Of a DNA stretch of 64,000 nt, positions 48,289 to 59,778 are shown piece after piece (within the stretch, counting starts at the first letter, position 1; each line of letters opens with the position of its first letter). Below the pieces are notes generated by a model, which had not been told where the DNA came from, searched no databases, and saw only the letters and a list, made by a program, of their open reading frames with translations. The position numbers and the translations under genes are program-made. The stretch is from Homarus americanus (taxonomy: Eukaryota > Arthropoda > Malacostraca > Decapoda > Nephropidae): contig NW_024756914.1 in NCBI RefSeq assembly GCF_018991925.1, positions 7,652,127 through 7,716,126 on the forward strand, given 5' to 3'.

Positions 48289-48783
48289 TACTGGATAATT
48301 ACGAGTGACAGTGCAAAGTTTGTGGAAAGCCGGCTTACGGACTCCTTCCCTGTGTCAACCAACCGCCGCCCGTCTCCCCTCCTCGAAGAATTTAGCAACT
48401 TTGAGCAGTGTCAGTGACTGATTTTCTGTGCAGTGTTTAGTGCATTGTGTGTTTCGTGCCATAAATGTGTGACCTTGTTCTAAAGGATTCCCAAGGTACA
48501 CGGCATGTTCTGGGCATTTGTAAGGAGCAAAGTTTTTCGCATCCATCTCTCGCCATGTCCAGGGTGTAACTGACGCTCCTCTCGTCTCCACACCCCCTCA
48601 TGGCGAGACGCTATCGCCCGCCCCGCACACACAATCACTGACATCGCTGATTCCCTTATATATATTTTATATATATAATCTACTTATCTGTGTATTTAAT
48701 TAATTTTTTGTCTGAAATCTTGTTGATACGACGGGCTGACCGGTCAACACTGATTTAAGACACAGTACACAGATGAAGTAGTT
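48289..48783 (+). other. Gypsy 5' untranslated leader
   Basis: No element frame is present before the gag ATG. The opposite-strand frame at 48355-48591 shows no domain and is treated as chance. Confidence 0.6.
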
Positions 48784-49686
48784 ATGTCTCGTGTTTTACA
48801 CAGTCGTGGAGCCGACGCCCGGATAAGTCAGTCGGATGATAGCCCCGCAGAGATGGATGACCAGGCTGACCATGACGCTCCAGCTCCCACAACATCGCGC
48901 AGCCCTTCACCTCGATATTCAGCGTTGTCTCCAGAGATAATTGCTTTAATGAAGTTTATGAGAGATGAAAAGCGCGAGGATGAAGTTAACAGACGTGTGG
49001 CGGATGAACGCAGAAGACAAGCAGAGGCTGAGAGAGACCACCAACGGAGATTGGAAGACAGTGCACGGTTTGAAGCTCTGATATCTCGCCTCACTGTTAG
49101 CCAAGCCCCTGGCTCAAACACTGCCTCGGTACTGACTGGTTCAGATACCTCATCAATGCTTCCTTCACGCCCCCCAGCCCCACCTAAAGCAGCAGCTCAA
49201 ACACCGCCCATCTTGAAGCCTGATGTGAATTTCCAGACTTTTCGTGAATGGCTGCGACGGTGGACTGATTATTCTACAATGGTGGATCTCCAGAGTTTGT
49301 CACAGCCTAAACAACTCATTCAGCTGCGTATGTGCCTGTCCTTGGAAACTCAGCGTGTCTTAGAACATACGTTGCAGGTACCTCCGACCTCTTCGTTGTC
49401 TGTAGAGGAGGTACTGGACATTCTACAACGGCACATCAAAGGACAGCAGAATGAAGCTCTGCGCAGGAGGGACTTGTTTAGCTTAAGACTGATGGAGGGC
49501 GAGACTTTTGACGCCTTTTATGTACGACTCAAGAGTGCCTCGGAAGAGGTAGATATATGCCTAGGCCACCACCAGCAGTGCGAGGAGACCCAGTTGAAGC
49601 AGGTGATCCTGATGGGTGTTAAGGACGAGGAGCTTGTCCAATGCCTCACCTCCCTCGACTCTTCCTCTTCTCTTAAGGATGTTTAG
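48784..49686 (+). CDS. Gypsy Gag (capsid region), open frame
   Basis: ATG 48784 opens 300 codons ending at TAG 49684. Residues about 57-95 are charged and helix-prone ('MKFMRDEKREDEVNRRVADE'), probably a coiled coil. Residues about 150-290 match the retrotransposon capsid domain, with 'FREWLRRWTDYSTM', 'LRMCLSLETQRVLE' and 'LRRRDLFSLRLMEGETFDAF'. It would assemble the virus-like particle. The pol frame is the same frame, so the TAG is the only separation. It is either a chance mutation in a fused Gag-Pol or a readthrough stop. Confidence 0.85.
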   Translation: MSRVLHSRGADARISQSDDSPAEMDDQADHDAPAPTTSRSPSPRYSALSPEIIALMKFMRDEKREDEVNRRVADERRRQAEAERDHQRRLEDSARFEALISRLTVSQAPGSNTASVLTGSDTSSMLPSRPPAPPKAAAQTPPILKPDVNFQTFREWLRRWTDYSTMVDLQSLSQPKQLIQLRMCLSLETQRVLEHTLQVPPTSSLSVEEVLDILQRHIKGQQNEALRRRDLFSLRLMEGETFDAFYVRLKSASEEVDICLGHHQQCEETQLKQVILMGVKDEELVQCLTSLDSSSSLKDV

Positions 49687-52600
49687 ACGATATGTCGCTC
49701 CTATGAGGCTGCCAGGTGTGCCACCTCTGCCATCCGAGCTCCCCCTACAGCTGTATGCGCTGTGTCCCGGTACAAGAAGGTCAAGAAGTCTGCTCCTATG
49801 CCTTCGCCCACCACGTCCACGCCCGGTTCATTTTGTAACAACTGTGGTAAGCAGCACGGAACACAGGTGTGTCCAGCTGCTGAGTCTACCTGCAACAGTT
49901 GTGACCGTAAGGGCCACTGGTCACTCACAGTACGGTGCCCAGCTAAACGCGTCCCGTGCAATGTGTGCGGTCGTCTGGGCCACTATGACAAGTGTTGCCC
50001 TTCCAACAAACCCAAGGGACAGCGTCGGCGGAAGCTTCAGCGCCCTTCCACCAGTGAGGGCCGCCCACAGTCTTCCAATCAGAAGCATGACGACCCTGGA
50101 CAACGCTCGAGCCATATTAGGAATGTGTGCTCCCCCCCGCGTCCCAGGACCAAAGTCCCCCAGTACATCAGTGTCATTGTGACCTATGGCAGTGTGTCAT
50201 CCCGTCTTCAGATGTTGCCCGACACTGGCGCTGATGCTACAGTCATCGGTCCCCAGCATTTGCAATGCTTGGGGCTCTCTCCGAGTGATCTAGGACCGCC
50301 CCCCAAGGATCTCCGCTTTATGGCAGATGGTTCACAGATGACCCCGGCCCTAGGTTCACTCCAAGCACAAGTCACCTTTGGCAACAGGTCGTGTCAAGCC
50401 TGGATTGATGTGCATAACGGTGTCCCGACTCCTTTGCTGTCCTACAGACATTGTCAAGAGTTGGCCATCATCTCCCAGGACTTCCCCAAACCTATTCTCG
50501 AGGTAAAACACGCCAACAGGATGCAAGAAGGGAGCAGCAACGACCCTGCTGCCGCCCTAACCCTGCCTCTTGCCAGTGACACCTCTCCTTCGGATGCTCG
50601 GAAGTACTTCCTGAAGGAATTCAGCGACTTTCTGGTTACCAAGTCCGCTCTGGAATCCAAGCCTCTCAAGAAGATGGTAGGTCCCCCCATGAGGATCCAC
50701 TTGAGGGACGACGCGAAGCCCTTCACTATTTACACCCCACGACTGGTTCCCCTGGCCTTCCGCGAGGCGGTCAAAAACGAGCTGGACTCCATGGTCGCCC
50801 AAGAAATTATTGCACCAGCCGGTGATGACCCGTCTCCATGGTGTCACCCTATGGTTGTCGTCGCAAAACCTAAAGGTGGTGTTCGGATCACCACTGACCT
50901 CTCCAAGCTCAACAGCCAGGTGTCTCGTCCTGCGCACCCTTCTCCCACGCCCTTTGCAGCTATACGCAGTGTGAACCCGAAGGCGCGCTTCTTCACGACG
51001 ATGGACGCCCTGTGTGGATACTGGCAGATAGAGCTTGCCGAAGAAGACCGACCACTCACAACTTTCATTACCCCGCATGGACGTTACAGTTATTGCCGTG
51101 GCCCCATGGGATTCGCCGCTACAGGAGACGCTTTCTGTCTTCGAGGTGATATGGCTCTACAAGGTCTGGCAAACTGCGTGAAAGTGGTCGACGACATACT
51201 CGTGTACGACGAGGATTATATGGATCACCTCTGCCGTATCTACGAGGTACTCAACAGGTGCCGGAAGCACGGCATTACCCTAAATGCCGACAAGTTTGTT
51301 CTGGCCAGCTCTTCAGTTGACTTTTGTGGGTACACCCTCTCAGGGAATGGTATCGCAGCTGACCCGGAAAAGGTCCGCGCCATCACGGATTTTCCCACCC
51401 CTGCTAACCTCACCGACTTGAGGTCCTTCATCGGTCTCGTCAACCAGTTAGCAGAGTTTTCGTCGGACATCTCCGCAGCTGCCCAACCACTTCGCCCCCT
51501 GATGAGCCCCAAGAGGACATTCCTGTGGACCCCCGACCACGACAAGGCCTTCCAGCAAGTGAAACAGGCCCTGTCTCGTCCACCTGTCCTCGCCACGTTT
51601 GACCCAGCCTTGCCGACAGTTCTGCAGACAGATGCCTCACGCTTGTATGGCGTGGGATACACCCTACTGCAGGATCATGGTGGAGGGCAGTTCCGGCTCG
51701 TCCAGTGTGGCTCGCGTTTCCTCTCTGACACTGAGATGCGCTACGCCACTATTGAGTTGGAGCTGTTGGCTGTGGTTTGGGCGATGTCCAAGTGCAGGTT
51801 TTACCTTATAGGCCTGCAACACTTTCACCTAGTGACCGACCATCGCCCGCTTGTTCCGATCCTCAACCACTACACGCTGGACGCCGTTGAGAACCCTCGC
51901 CTCCAGTGTCTGAAGGAGAAGCTCTCGGCGTACATCTTCACAGCAGTGTGGCGTGCTGGTAAGGAGCTCTGCATCCCTGATACCTTATCCCGCTCTCCTG
52001 TCAGCCGCCCTACTCCAAAAGACCATGTGCTCGACGCCGACCTCGCTCTTTCCGTCAGGACTCTGGTCACTCTACACGCCCTCCAGTCCCTTCGTTCGGA
52101 CCTGTCACCAGATGACGACAAGGCAATGGAGGACCTTCGAACAGCGGCCCGAGATGACCCTTCCTACGTCCGACTCGTCGAGTGTGTGAGGAATGGATTT
52201 CCTAGCAACCGCTACGATCTTCACAACACCCTACTCCCGTATTGGAAACTCCGCGATGAACTCTACTGCGACGGAGACCTTGTTCTGTACGGAGCACGTG
52301 TAGTTGTCCCTGCTGCATCACGTCCCCACGCCTTGGCTCGCCTTCACGACAGTCACCGTGGAGCTGAGGCCACCAAACGACGTGCACGACAGACTGTGTT
52401 CTGGCCCGGCATCAACTCCGACATCTCCAATGTTGTCCGTGCGTGTGAGCCCTGCCAAGTATTACAACCCAGCCAGCAGCAGGAACCCTTCATGAGTGAC
52501 GACAACCCCACCCGCCCCTTTGAGTCTGTGTCGGCCGACTTTTTCTCTGTGTCAGGAAAGTCCTTCCTTGTTATCGTCGACCGTCTCTCTGGTTGGCCGG

Positions 52601-53226
52601 TTGTCATCAAGTGCGGTAATGACACGACGTCTGCCGCCACCATCAGCAAGTTCCGCCACTACTTCCGTGACGTGGGCGTTCCTGTACGCCTGCGAACCGA
52701 CGGAGGGCCTCAGTTCACAAGCCGGGACTTTGCTGTGTTCCTTTACCGATGGGGAGTCCGGCATGTGTTGTCATCGCCCCATTACCCGCAGTCCAATGGC
52801 CATGCTGAGGCTGCTGTCAAATCCTTGAAGCACCTCATCCTTAAGGTGGCCCCTTCTGGGAATATTGACTGCGAGGCCTTCGACCTGGGTCTTCTTGAAC
52901 TCCGCAACACACCTAACTACACCGGACGCTCCCCTGCTCAGGTTTTGTATGGACGCCCCCTTCGTTCTTGTGTCCCTACTCACCCTCAATCCTTCTCCAA
53001 GGAGTGGCAGGCCAAGACAGAGGATTGTGATCGCCGAGCCGCCGACCGTGTTCAAGACGTCGTCGCCCGCTACAACGACCACGCCCGTTCTCTCCCCAGG
53101 TTGAGTGTCGGCACCCAAGTCCGTGTTCAGGACCCGACCTCCCTACGTTGGGACAAAGTAGGCGTAGTCCTGGGTCTCGGTAGGTCACGGGACTACCAGG
53201 TGCGGTTACCCAGTGGTCGTGTGTGA
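49687..53226 (+). pseudogene. Gypsy Pol polyprotein: zinc knuckles, protease, RT, RNase H, integrase
   Basis: In frame with gag, this region stays open from the TAG at 49684 to TGA 53224; no start codon is needed if it is translated as Gag-Pol. Three cysteine clusters at about 49834-49998 include a CX2CX4HX4C knuckle (CNVCGRLGHYDKC). The protease motif DTGAD is at 50221-50235. The reverse transcriptase has VVDDIL at 51184-51201 in place of the commoner YIDDIL. RNase H shows QTDAS near 51625 and 'ATIELELLAVVWAM'. The integrase has an H-H-C-C finger (about 52344-52458), D near 52534, D near 52695 and E near 52806. The end after 53224 reads on as 'WRNRRFLRP'. Confidence 0.85.
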
Positions 53227-53380
53227 TGGAGGAACCGCCGTTTTCTCCGCCCCGTAACAATGCCTTCTGCTGACCCCGCCACCAGTGTTGAGTCCCATAC
53301 CCTTCCCAGTGATTAAGTCCCTCGACGCTCAGAACGGATCCAAAAGAAAAGGTCCGCTCAAGACTTTGCTATGAGCGTAT
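53227..53380 (+). pseudogene. Gypsy Pol C-terminal tail beyond the stop
   Basis: After TGA 53224 the same frame continues with 'WRNRRFLRPVTMPSADPATS', a TAA near 53313, then 'RRSERIQKK', a basic motif often at the very end of such polyproteins, and a TAG near 53378 next to the polypurine tract. The natural terminus was probably this last stop. Confidence 0.6.
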
Positions 53381-53395
53381 AGGGGGGAGGGGGGG
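53381..53395 (+). promoter_or_regulatory. Polypurine tract of the Gypsy element
   Basis: gggggaggggggg-type sequence lies directly before the 3' LTR and would prime plus-strand synthesis. Confidence 0.85.
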
Positions 53396-53701
53396 TGTAT
53401 GTATATGTATGTATATTATGTATGTGCTCCATTTATATACTATTTATTCAGCCTAGCTAGTAGCATGCTGCAATGTATTTATCAATGTCCTACATGCCTA
53501 ATTAATGTGCCTGGCGACATATGGAAGCTGTTAATGTATCACTTGCCATACGTCGCCTAGAGAGCAGTTGACCAGCAGACAGGTTGAGGAGCGCTACTTC
53601 CCTTGTGTACATATCTCTTATCCAGTAAATCGAACCTATAAAATTATACAGGTGTTTGTGTTCGCTCCTGTATATTGAACTTATTACCCAGAACACGAAC
53701 A
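53396..53701 (+). repeat. 3' LTR of the Gypsy element
   Basis: 306 bp, TGTATGTATATG to ACACGAACA, about 97% identical to the 5' LTR. GAAAC (53702-53706) follows. Confidence 0.95.
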
Positions 53702-53706
53702 GAAAC

Positions 53707-54362
53707 CATTTGCCCATATCAGTAACATAGTTAACCAGTTCGAGGCGCCTGCCTCCTGCGCTAAAGCTACTTTTTATTCTTCAAATTCTCTGGTACTTGC
53801 AGCATCAGTTGCTGCAACTTATCACTCTGGTCGTTCTGTCGTAATGGACCTTCGAATCTTGTTTACTTCAGTGGTAGCCCTCTCCCCTGTTGCGTTCTGA
53901 GCTATTATGTGGACCATGAGGGCTCCCGTGAGCTTAACTGGGTTTTGATGTTCGGTGGCAGCAATCTCCTCTGGATTGGTCAATCCCATTCCTCCCGGTC
54001 TCGGTGGTAATGCAAGGAGTGATCTTTCTGCTGGGGTTAAGTGAAGGTGTTTCACTAATTTGGGAATAAAATTGACGCTGACAGCTTCTTCCAGAGGGTG
54101 GAGGAGAGGTCCGATATCAGGGATAGTGCGCATCAGGTAGTTCCAGCAATGGTTGACTCCATGGGTGAATGCCGCAATAGCCGCATGTGGCTCTGTGTTA
54201 GCAATTTCAGACAGAGCTAGGATTTCCCTAACCCCTAACCCTCTCATTCACCTTTCCCGTTATGTACTCGATCTTAAGACCGTTGTGCCGATTACTGCAC
54301 CTAGGTGTCTTTGGCCATCCTTTGTTATTTTGACCTCACTTCCACCGAACACCTACTTTGCT
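53707..54362 (-). pseudogene. R2-like retroelement, reverse-transcriptase C-terminal part
   Basis: The minus strand gives 'VFGGSEVKITKDGQRHLGAV' near 54300-54360, then 'EIANTEPHAAIAAFTHGVNH' and 'WNYLMRTIPDIGPLLHPLEE', 'RSLLALPPRPGGMGLTNPEE'. This is the thumb/C-terminal region of a reverse-transcriptase family common in cnidarians and other aquatic animals. Two stops lie near 53822 and 53765. The reading then runs to 53707 and resumes at 47964. The 5' part is absent because an RTE-like LINE lies at 54363. Confidence 0.6.
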
Positions 54363-54483
54363 GTCACTCGGAATCGAGTATGACGATCATCCAGCTATGA
54401 TACAATGATTCGAGTTATTAGGGATGTCACCTAGGTTGGTGAGTGTTAAGGCGACTAAAGAGGCTGATATGGGACCTGCAAGG

Positions 54484-56639
54484 TCATTCACAGATGTTGC
54501 ACATGTGGAGGGCTACATCTAGTGCGAGAGGGGTGGTGTCAGCATCTTTCTGGCATTGACGCTTGTCTACCTCAGTTTGCAGTCGGGCTAACTCGAAAGT
54601 ATGGACACCTTCTTGTGTGGTGCTCCTCCAAGCGTTACGATGTGGAGTAATCGTATCCCAGGTGAGGGGGCCGATTTGGCACTTTTTCAGGTTTGTCTTA
54701 AGACTATCCTTATACCTTTTCAATTGCCCGCCAGCATTACATTTACTATTCCTTACGTGACTATAAAATAGCTGCTTTGGCGGTGTACTCTCTTCCATGC
54801 GGGTAACATGCCCAGTCCAACATAGTTGTTCATGGATTATGGTAGCCTCGATGCTCCTACAGTTGGTGTCAGCGAGAATACTTGCATTTGTTTTCTTGTC
54901 TTCCCGGTGAACTCTGAGGATGGAACGTAGACTACCTTGGTGAAAGTTTTCAAGTGCCTTAAGGTGTCTCCTGTACGTTACCCATGTCTCACTGCCATAT
55001 AACAGGGTGGGGAGGACCACTGCTCGATATACGTGTAACTTTGTAGATAATTTCAGCTCCCTACAGTTGAAGACACAGTTTCAGAGTCTGTCAAAGGCTT
55101 GAGATGCACATCTGATCCAATGTTGAATCTCTTCATCGATGTCTGCGGTGGTGGACAGGTGGGAGCCGAGATACTGAAAGTGGGCAACATTAGAGATGGT
55201 AGTACCGTTAAGATGGATGGATGTGGAGGTGTGGCTGAACCAGGGGCAGGCTGTAAGAGAATCTGAGTCTTAAGCACATTCACCTCAAGGTCGAAGTGTG
55301 CGTAGGTGTTCAGAATCTTCTGCAGGTTGCATTCAATGTGAGCGACAAGGGTGAGATTGTCTGCATACTGAAGTTTAGTAATGGAAGCTGCCGACACCTT
55401 TGTTCTTGCCTGGAGTCGTCTTATGTTGAAATGATCCTTCATCAGGTACTCGATGTTCACCCCGCCGGTTAAATTGGCACTGACATGAGTAAATAAGGCA
55501 GCCAAGAAAATGGAAGAGAGAGTTGGCGCCAGTACACACCCTTGTTTTACCCCCATTTGGATGGAGAAGAGCTCAGACTGAGTGTCATTGTGCAGGACAC
55601 TGCCGTTCATGCCATCATGGAGTTGACTCACAATGGCAATGAATTTTGGTGGGCAGCCAAACCGGCCAGAGGGCTTCCCTGTTGACCGGGTTGAAGACCT
55701 TGGCTAGGTCGATGAAGGCCATGCACAGGTCACGATGCTGTTCTCTGCATTTTTTCTGTATCTGGCGAGCAGCAAAGATCATGTCAGTGGTGCCACATGA
55801 TGGTCTAAAGCCACACTGAGATTCTGGGAGGAAATTTATTGCCTCTGGTGGTAGTCTGTTTAGGAGGACTCGGGCGATAATCTTGCCAGCTACAGACAGC
55901 AGCGAGATCCCGTGGTAGTGGCCACAGTCTGACTGGTCTCCCTTGTTCTTTTAAATATTGATGATGGAGGCACCTTAAAGAGCTTGAGGGATTTCCTCCT
56001 TTTCCCATATACTGTATTCTCCAAGAGAGAGTGGAGACGGCTGGTAAGCAGAGGTCCTCCTGCTTTATACACCTCAGCTGAGATTCCATCAGACCCTGAG
56101 GCTTTGTTATTTTTCATCTGTTTGATGGCAGTGGCTACCTCATCCAGGGATGGAGGATAGTTGAGGTGGGTCAGCTCTGGATGCTGAGGGACCTGCTGGG
56201 TAGTCAGGACATCCACATCAGTGTTTCAGTTTGGCAGCGAATGGTAGTGCTCTTTCCAGCGCTGACGGATGCCTTCTTCATCTTTAATTAGGCAGTTACC
56301 GTCGGATGAGTGGATAGGGGCTTTGCCAAGAGTGATTGGCCCATAAAACGTTTTAGTGGAATTGAAAGATTTTTGCATCTTTTGTTTATCTGCAAATTTT
56401 TGTGCTTCACATGCTTTATTTTTAAACCAGTCATTCTTTAGTTTGTGAAGTTCCCGCTGGGCTGCCGCTTGCTTCTTGTGGAAGGTATCAGCTTTGGTTC
56501 TCGACTGAGGGCTGTTCTGCCAGTCAGTTAAAGCAGCATGTTTATCATCGACGAGTACATTGATTTCCGGTTCATTTTCATCAAACCAGTCCTGGTGTAT
56601 TCTTTCGACCTGGCCGAGGGTCTCTGCAGGTTTTGTCAT
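54484..56639 (-). pseudogene. RTE-like reverse transcriptase and C-terminal region
   Basis: In order on the minus strand: linker 'SRTKADTFHKKQAAAQRELH' (56226-56639), 'KQMKNNKASGSDGISAEVYK' (56100), 'IQMGVKQGCVLAPTLSSIFL' (55550), 'ITKLQYADNLTLVAHIE' (55360; the catalytic DD reads DN), 'LLYGSETWVTYRRHLKALEN' (55000), 'LCWTGHVTRME' (54810), and 'MCNICE' at the end. The Cys pair plus downstream His residues suggest a C2H2-like finger cut by a TGA near 54482. The DN in place of DD and the frameshifts show it is dead. Confidence 0.7.
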
Positions 56640-56737
56640 AACAGTGTCGAGAATATCCTATTCGGCACTGGGAGTTGGGTTGTTTGCAGTTGGATTGTTT
56701 ACAAGCCCTTGTTCGAGCTGCTCTCTGAAAGCATGTG

Positions 56738-57235
56738 CTACCACTGGATCCTCCAGGCTTGCTGCCTTCGCTGTTTTGGGACGACATGAAGTGAGAGCTT
56801 GGATCTGAGAAGCCAATGATCAGTGTTTCGGTAGTCTAAACCACGCATGGCACGGGTGATGAGGACATCTCGGTGATCTCTTTCTCTGACAGTGATGTAG
56901 TCAATGAGATGCCAGTGTTTGGTGATTCCACGAACTCTTGAATTTGTTGGCTTGCCTAAACAAGGTACAGTACTGTATTGGTGATAGTGAGGATGTGTGC
57001 AGCACACTTGCTGAGGAGTAGGCCGTTGGGATTACACTTGCCTAGTCCATTTCTCCCTATGGTTCCCTGCCAAATGTTAGCATCTCTGCCAACTCTGACA
57101 TTGAAGTCACCAAGGAGCACAACCTCGTCTTCTCTGGGGATAGAAGTTAGCACTTGGTCAAGGTCGTCATAAAAGGCCTCCTTGATGTCATCCTCTGCAT
57201 CCAGTGTTAGGGTGTATGCATTGATGAAGAAGGCA
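56738..57235 (-). pseudogene. RTE-like endonuclease fragment
   Basis: Frames 56956-57444 and 56738-57007 read 'EAFYDDLDQVLTSIPREDEV', 'VLLGDFNVRVGRDANIWQG', 'GRNGLGKCNPNGLLLSKCAA' and 'KHWHLIDYITVRERDHRDVL'. These match the GDFN and ID.../H blocks of the APE endonuclease in RTE/BovB-type LINEs (also annotated as craniofacial development protein 2-like). A frameshift near 56960-57000 separates them. The SDH-type end reads NTDHWL. Confidence 0.7.
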
Positions 57236-57251
57236 TGACGTGAGTGATTCA

Positions 57252-57273
57252 ACGCACACACACACACACACAT
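57252..57273. repeat. (AC)n microsatellite
   Basis: Eleven AC units at the 5' break of the RTE-like LINE. Confidence 0.9.
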
Positions 57274-58144
57274 TCGACCATTATCATATCCTGGGTTAAC
57301 CACATGTTCGTTGTTACCATAAATGCTCCTTGATATCTTGGACACTGGCAGGGATGCTTGGATGCATGTCTTCTCTGAGCCCTGACTGTTAAGACACTGG
57401 CAGGCTTCAAGATAATTATGTGGGTCACGGCCGCCTCTGTACATGCCAGCTGATCAAACAGACAAGTCTGTCTGTTAATAAGCATAGATGGGAAAATTTT
57501 TACTGCATATGGTGTGACGATCCCACTGGCATTGTTTACCAGATAGGAAGTGGGTATCACATCAAAGGGGTTAAAATCAAATCCAGTGATAGTACAGCAA
57601 TGTGCGGTCAGTGCTGGCTCTTAAAATAATTTTGTACCATTTTAAGATGTTTTGGGAATTTTTTGTTTATGACTTGTTTTCTCTGTCCTAAAAACTCATC
57701 TTTGCTTATATTATAGAAGACTATAGGAAAATGTGATCCAATATACTGTAAAATAGTGGCTTACAGCTACACTCTTGATATTGGTGTGAAGCATTATGAC
57801 ACCATGGATGATAGATATTGGGACATGCATTTACTTTGGTATACAGTTTAACATTTGTAATGCAATGTGTATTAATTTGGGTGTAATTAATATATTGTTC
57901 GGTTTCCAAATTTAGAAGGATCAGTGTGCCACAGGGCCACGCATACCAACCCTCCAGGGACATCACGAGTTACATGTAGCATTTCGGAAGTCATTGAATG
58001 CAGCTCTGCATATAATTTTTTGAAATTCTGTACATTTTTCCTATTGATTTTTATTTTAGGTGAAACATTAACACTCATGAAAATTAGTAACCCTTGATTA
58101 TTTTACCTGCAATTAGCCATTTGAGCAGTTAGCTACACTGTTTG
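57274..58144. other. Unassigned sequence with one small open frame
   Basis: No known element recognised. The plus-strand frame 57420-57629 ends 'CGQCWLLK' and contains a CIWC pair 27 residues before CGQC, a CxxC...CxxC spacing that could be a zinc-binding fragment. A minus-strand frame (57887-58078) has no known domain. Neither is supported as a gene. Confidence 0.3.
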
Positions 58145-58735
58145 CAAGTACAGTACAGGCTGTAGTGCCTGGCATGTACTGGTTCTAGAATGTACCTGAA
58201 CTTGTGCCACTGTTGTTCAAGTCTAGTGAGCTTACCCACGGTGCTGACACAACACTGATTCCAAAAATTTGCCCTGACAATTTTCTGAAATTTTGGTTTC
58301 TTTAACCTACTGTAGGGCTTTGACCTCTGTTGGGGCGGGCATCAGCTGGCTCCAGGCACGAACACTCGGCAGTAATGTCCTTTGAGGTGCTTACCATATA
58401 GACTTGTATTAAGTCACCCCTTGCCCGTCTACTGTTTAGTATATGCTAGGCAACTGTAGGTGTTCTAATCTCTCTGGGTACCTGAGATTCTTGAGTGAGA
58501 CACCTGTCTGGTGACCCTCTTCTGGACATCTTCAATAAACTGAGTGTCTCCAGATGGGTTGGTAGTACTCCAAACAGGGAAACCTCACTATTGAAGAGTG
58601 TTTTGAGTGACAGACCATATAGGTATGTGAACACCTTTCTTACAAGGTAAGTCAACCAAATAAGCTAGTAGGTCATATTAGCTTAACTTACCTTCTTTTC
58701 ACAGTGGCCCGAGAACTTCAGTTCGTTGTCCATGT
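58145..58735 (-). mobile_element. Old LINE-A copy, 3' region
   Basis: The minus strand follows LINE-A from about the 'DNELKFSGHCEK' region to the 3' untranslated part, with many substitutions and deletions. The divergence is clearly greater than in the copies at 690-8314, so the family was active over a long time. Confidence 0.65.
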
Positions 58736-58785
58736 ACATACAGTTTGTGCTAACAAAGCTCATGGGCAGGTCTTAATTAGAGTAC

Positions 58786-58915
58786 CATACTGTGCTGTAC
58801 TGTATTGTACAGTACTGTGCTGTACTGTACAGTACTGTACTGTACCGTACTGTGCTGTACCATACTGTGCTGTGCTGTACTTTACTGTGTTGTGCTGTAC
58901 TGTACTGTACTGGTA
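58786..58915. repeat. Degenerate pentanucleotide repeat (TACTG)n
   Basis: About 25 units of tactg/tgtac type with point changes, for example ctgtactgtacagtactg. Confidence 0.85.
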
Positions 58916-59179
58916 TTTGCTTATTTATGTTTTAATAGTGAATAATCTCTCTTATCCTTAATGGAATATATCATCTCTTTATGCTATGTGTTCATTAACA
59001 CTGAATTGTTATTTTCATCAGTGTTGTGGTGTACTGATCCCAAAATAACAAGTTTTATATTACAAGACAATTTAGTTTTGAGAGACTAACAAGGTTTTTC
59101 TTCTCCAGATCTGCAGGATGACGAGTGCAAGAAAAGTACCCAATGGTGATATGCAGGTGAGTGTGACTTTGGTAGATGT

Positions 59180-59560
59180 GAAGGTGTGGTTGGTGGCATC
59201 ATGATCTTGTACACTACAGTATTCTGAGTCAACATCCACATTGATAGCCTGTGGAGTCCCACAAGGGAGTTTCCTCGCTCTTGCTTTGTCATGTAAATGA
59301 CATGCCCATTTTTTATTGCAAAATTTTGTTGTATGCTGATGACAGTGCCCTTTTTTTGTTGGGTCAAGTCCCAAAAGATATTATGGTACTAGCAAGTTAT
59401 CATCTGGCCTGGAGTCATGCAGACAATGGCTGATAGATCAAAAATTATCCCCATGTCTTGGAAAGATTGAAGCAATATTATTTGGATAAAAAATAAAACT
59501 CAAAAGAGTAAATGTACTAATGATCTCAACCTCACCACAGTGAAGTCCCTCGGACTAGTG
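59180..59560 (+). pseudogene. Fragment of another LINE reverse transcriptase
   Basis: The plus strand in shifting frames reads 'ACGVPQGS', 'VNDMPI', 'LLYADDSALFL' (catalytic YADD near 59330), 'WLIDQKLSPCLGKIEAILFG' and 'VKSLGL'-like text near 59540. This is the palm and thumb of a Jockey/CR1-type reverse transcriptase distinct from LINE-A (YADD, not FADD). Several frameshifts; both ends are lost. Confidence 0.6.
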
Positions 59561-59778
59561 ATGTAAATGTTTTTTTACCGCGTGATAAAACTTTTTTTCT
59601 TCTAAACAGTATTGCCAAGTTATGTACCTATCATTCTCTTTCTCTCTCTCTCTCTTGAAATTGTGTAATTACTTATATACAGGTAATTGGATTACATTAT
59701 TCTTTTCCTGAAATTGTTTTTCTTTAATAATAATGATAGATTATTTTACACAAAGTATATTTTGTAACTATCAAAATA

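Larger units (their letters stand above)
47965..53701 (+). mobile_element. Gypsy LTR retrotransposon, complete structure, 5737 bp
   Basis: Two 306-bp LTRs (TG...CA) flank primer-binding site, gag, pol and polypurine tract, with a 5-bp GAAAC duplication outside. The LTRs differ at about nine positions by eye, all in their first half, so the insertion is moderately young. Domain order gag - protease - reverse transcriptase - RNase H - integrase places it in Ty3/Gypsy. Three in-frame stops (49684, 53224 and one near 53313) interrupt an otherwise single long frame, so this copy is probably inactive. Confidence 0.95.
54363..57245 (-). mobile_element. RTE-like LINE, decayed
   Basis: On the minus strand an APE endonuclease (57235 to about 56740), linker, reverse transcriptase (about 56216 to 54750) and C-terminal zinc-finger-like tail follow in order. 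Frameshifts and stops are frequent. The 5' end is cut at an (AC)n run at 57252-57273. Its 3' end abuts the R2-like fragment. Confidence 0.7.

Noticed and set aside
48828..53260. Many minus-strand and out-of-frame forward frames over the Gypsy element
   Set aside because: Shadows of gag-pol caused by its G+C-rich codon use.
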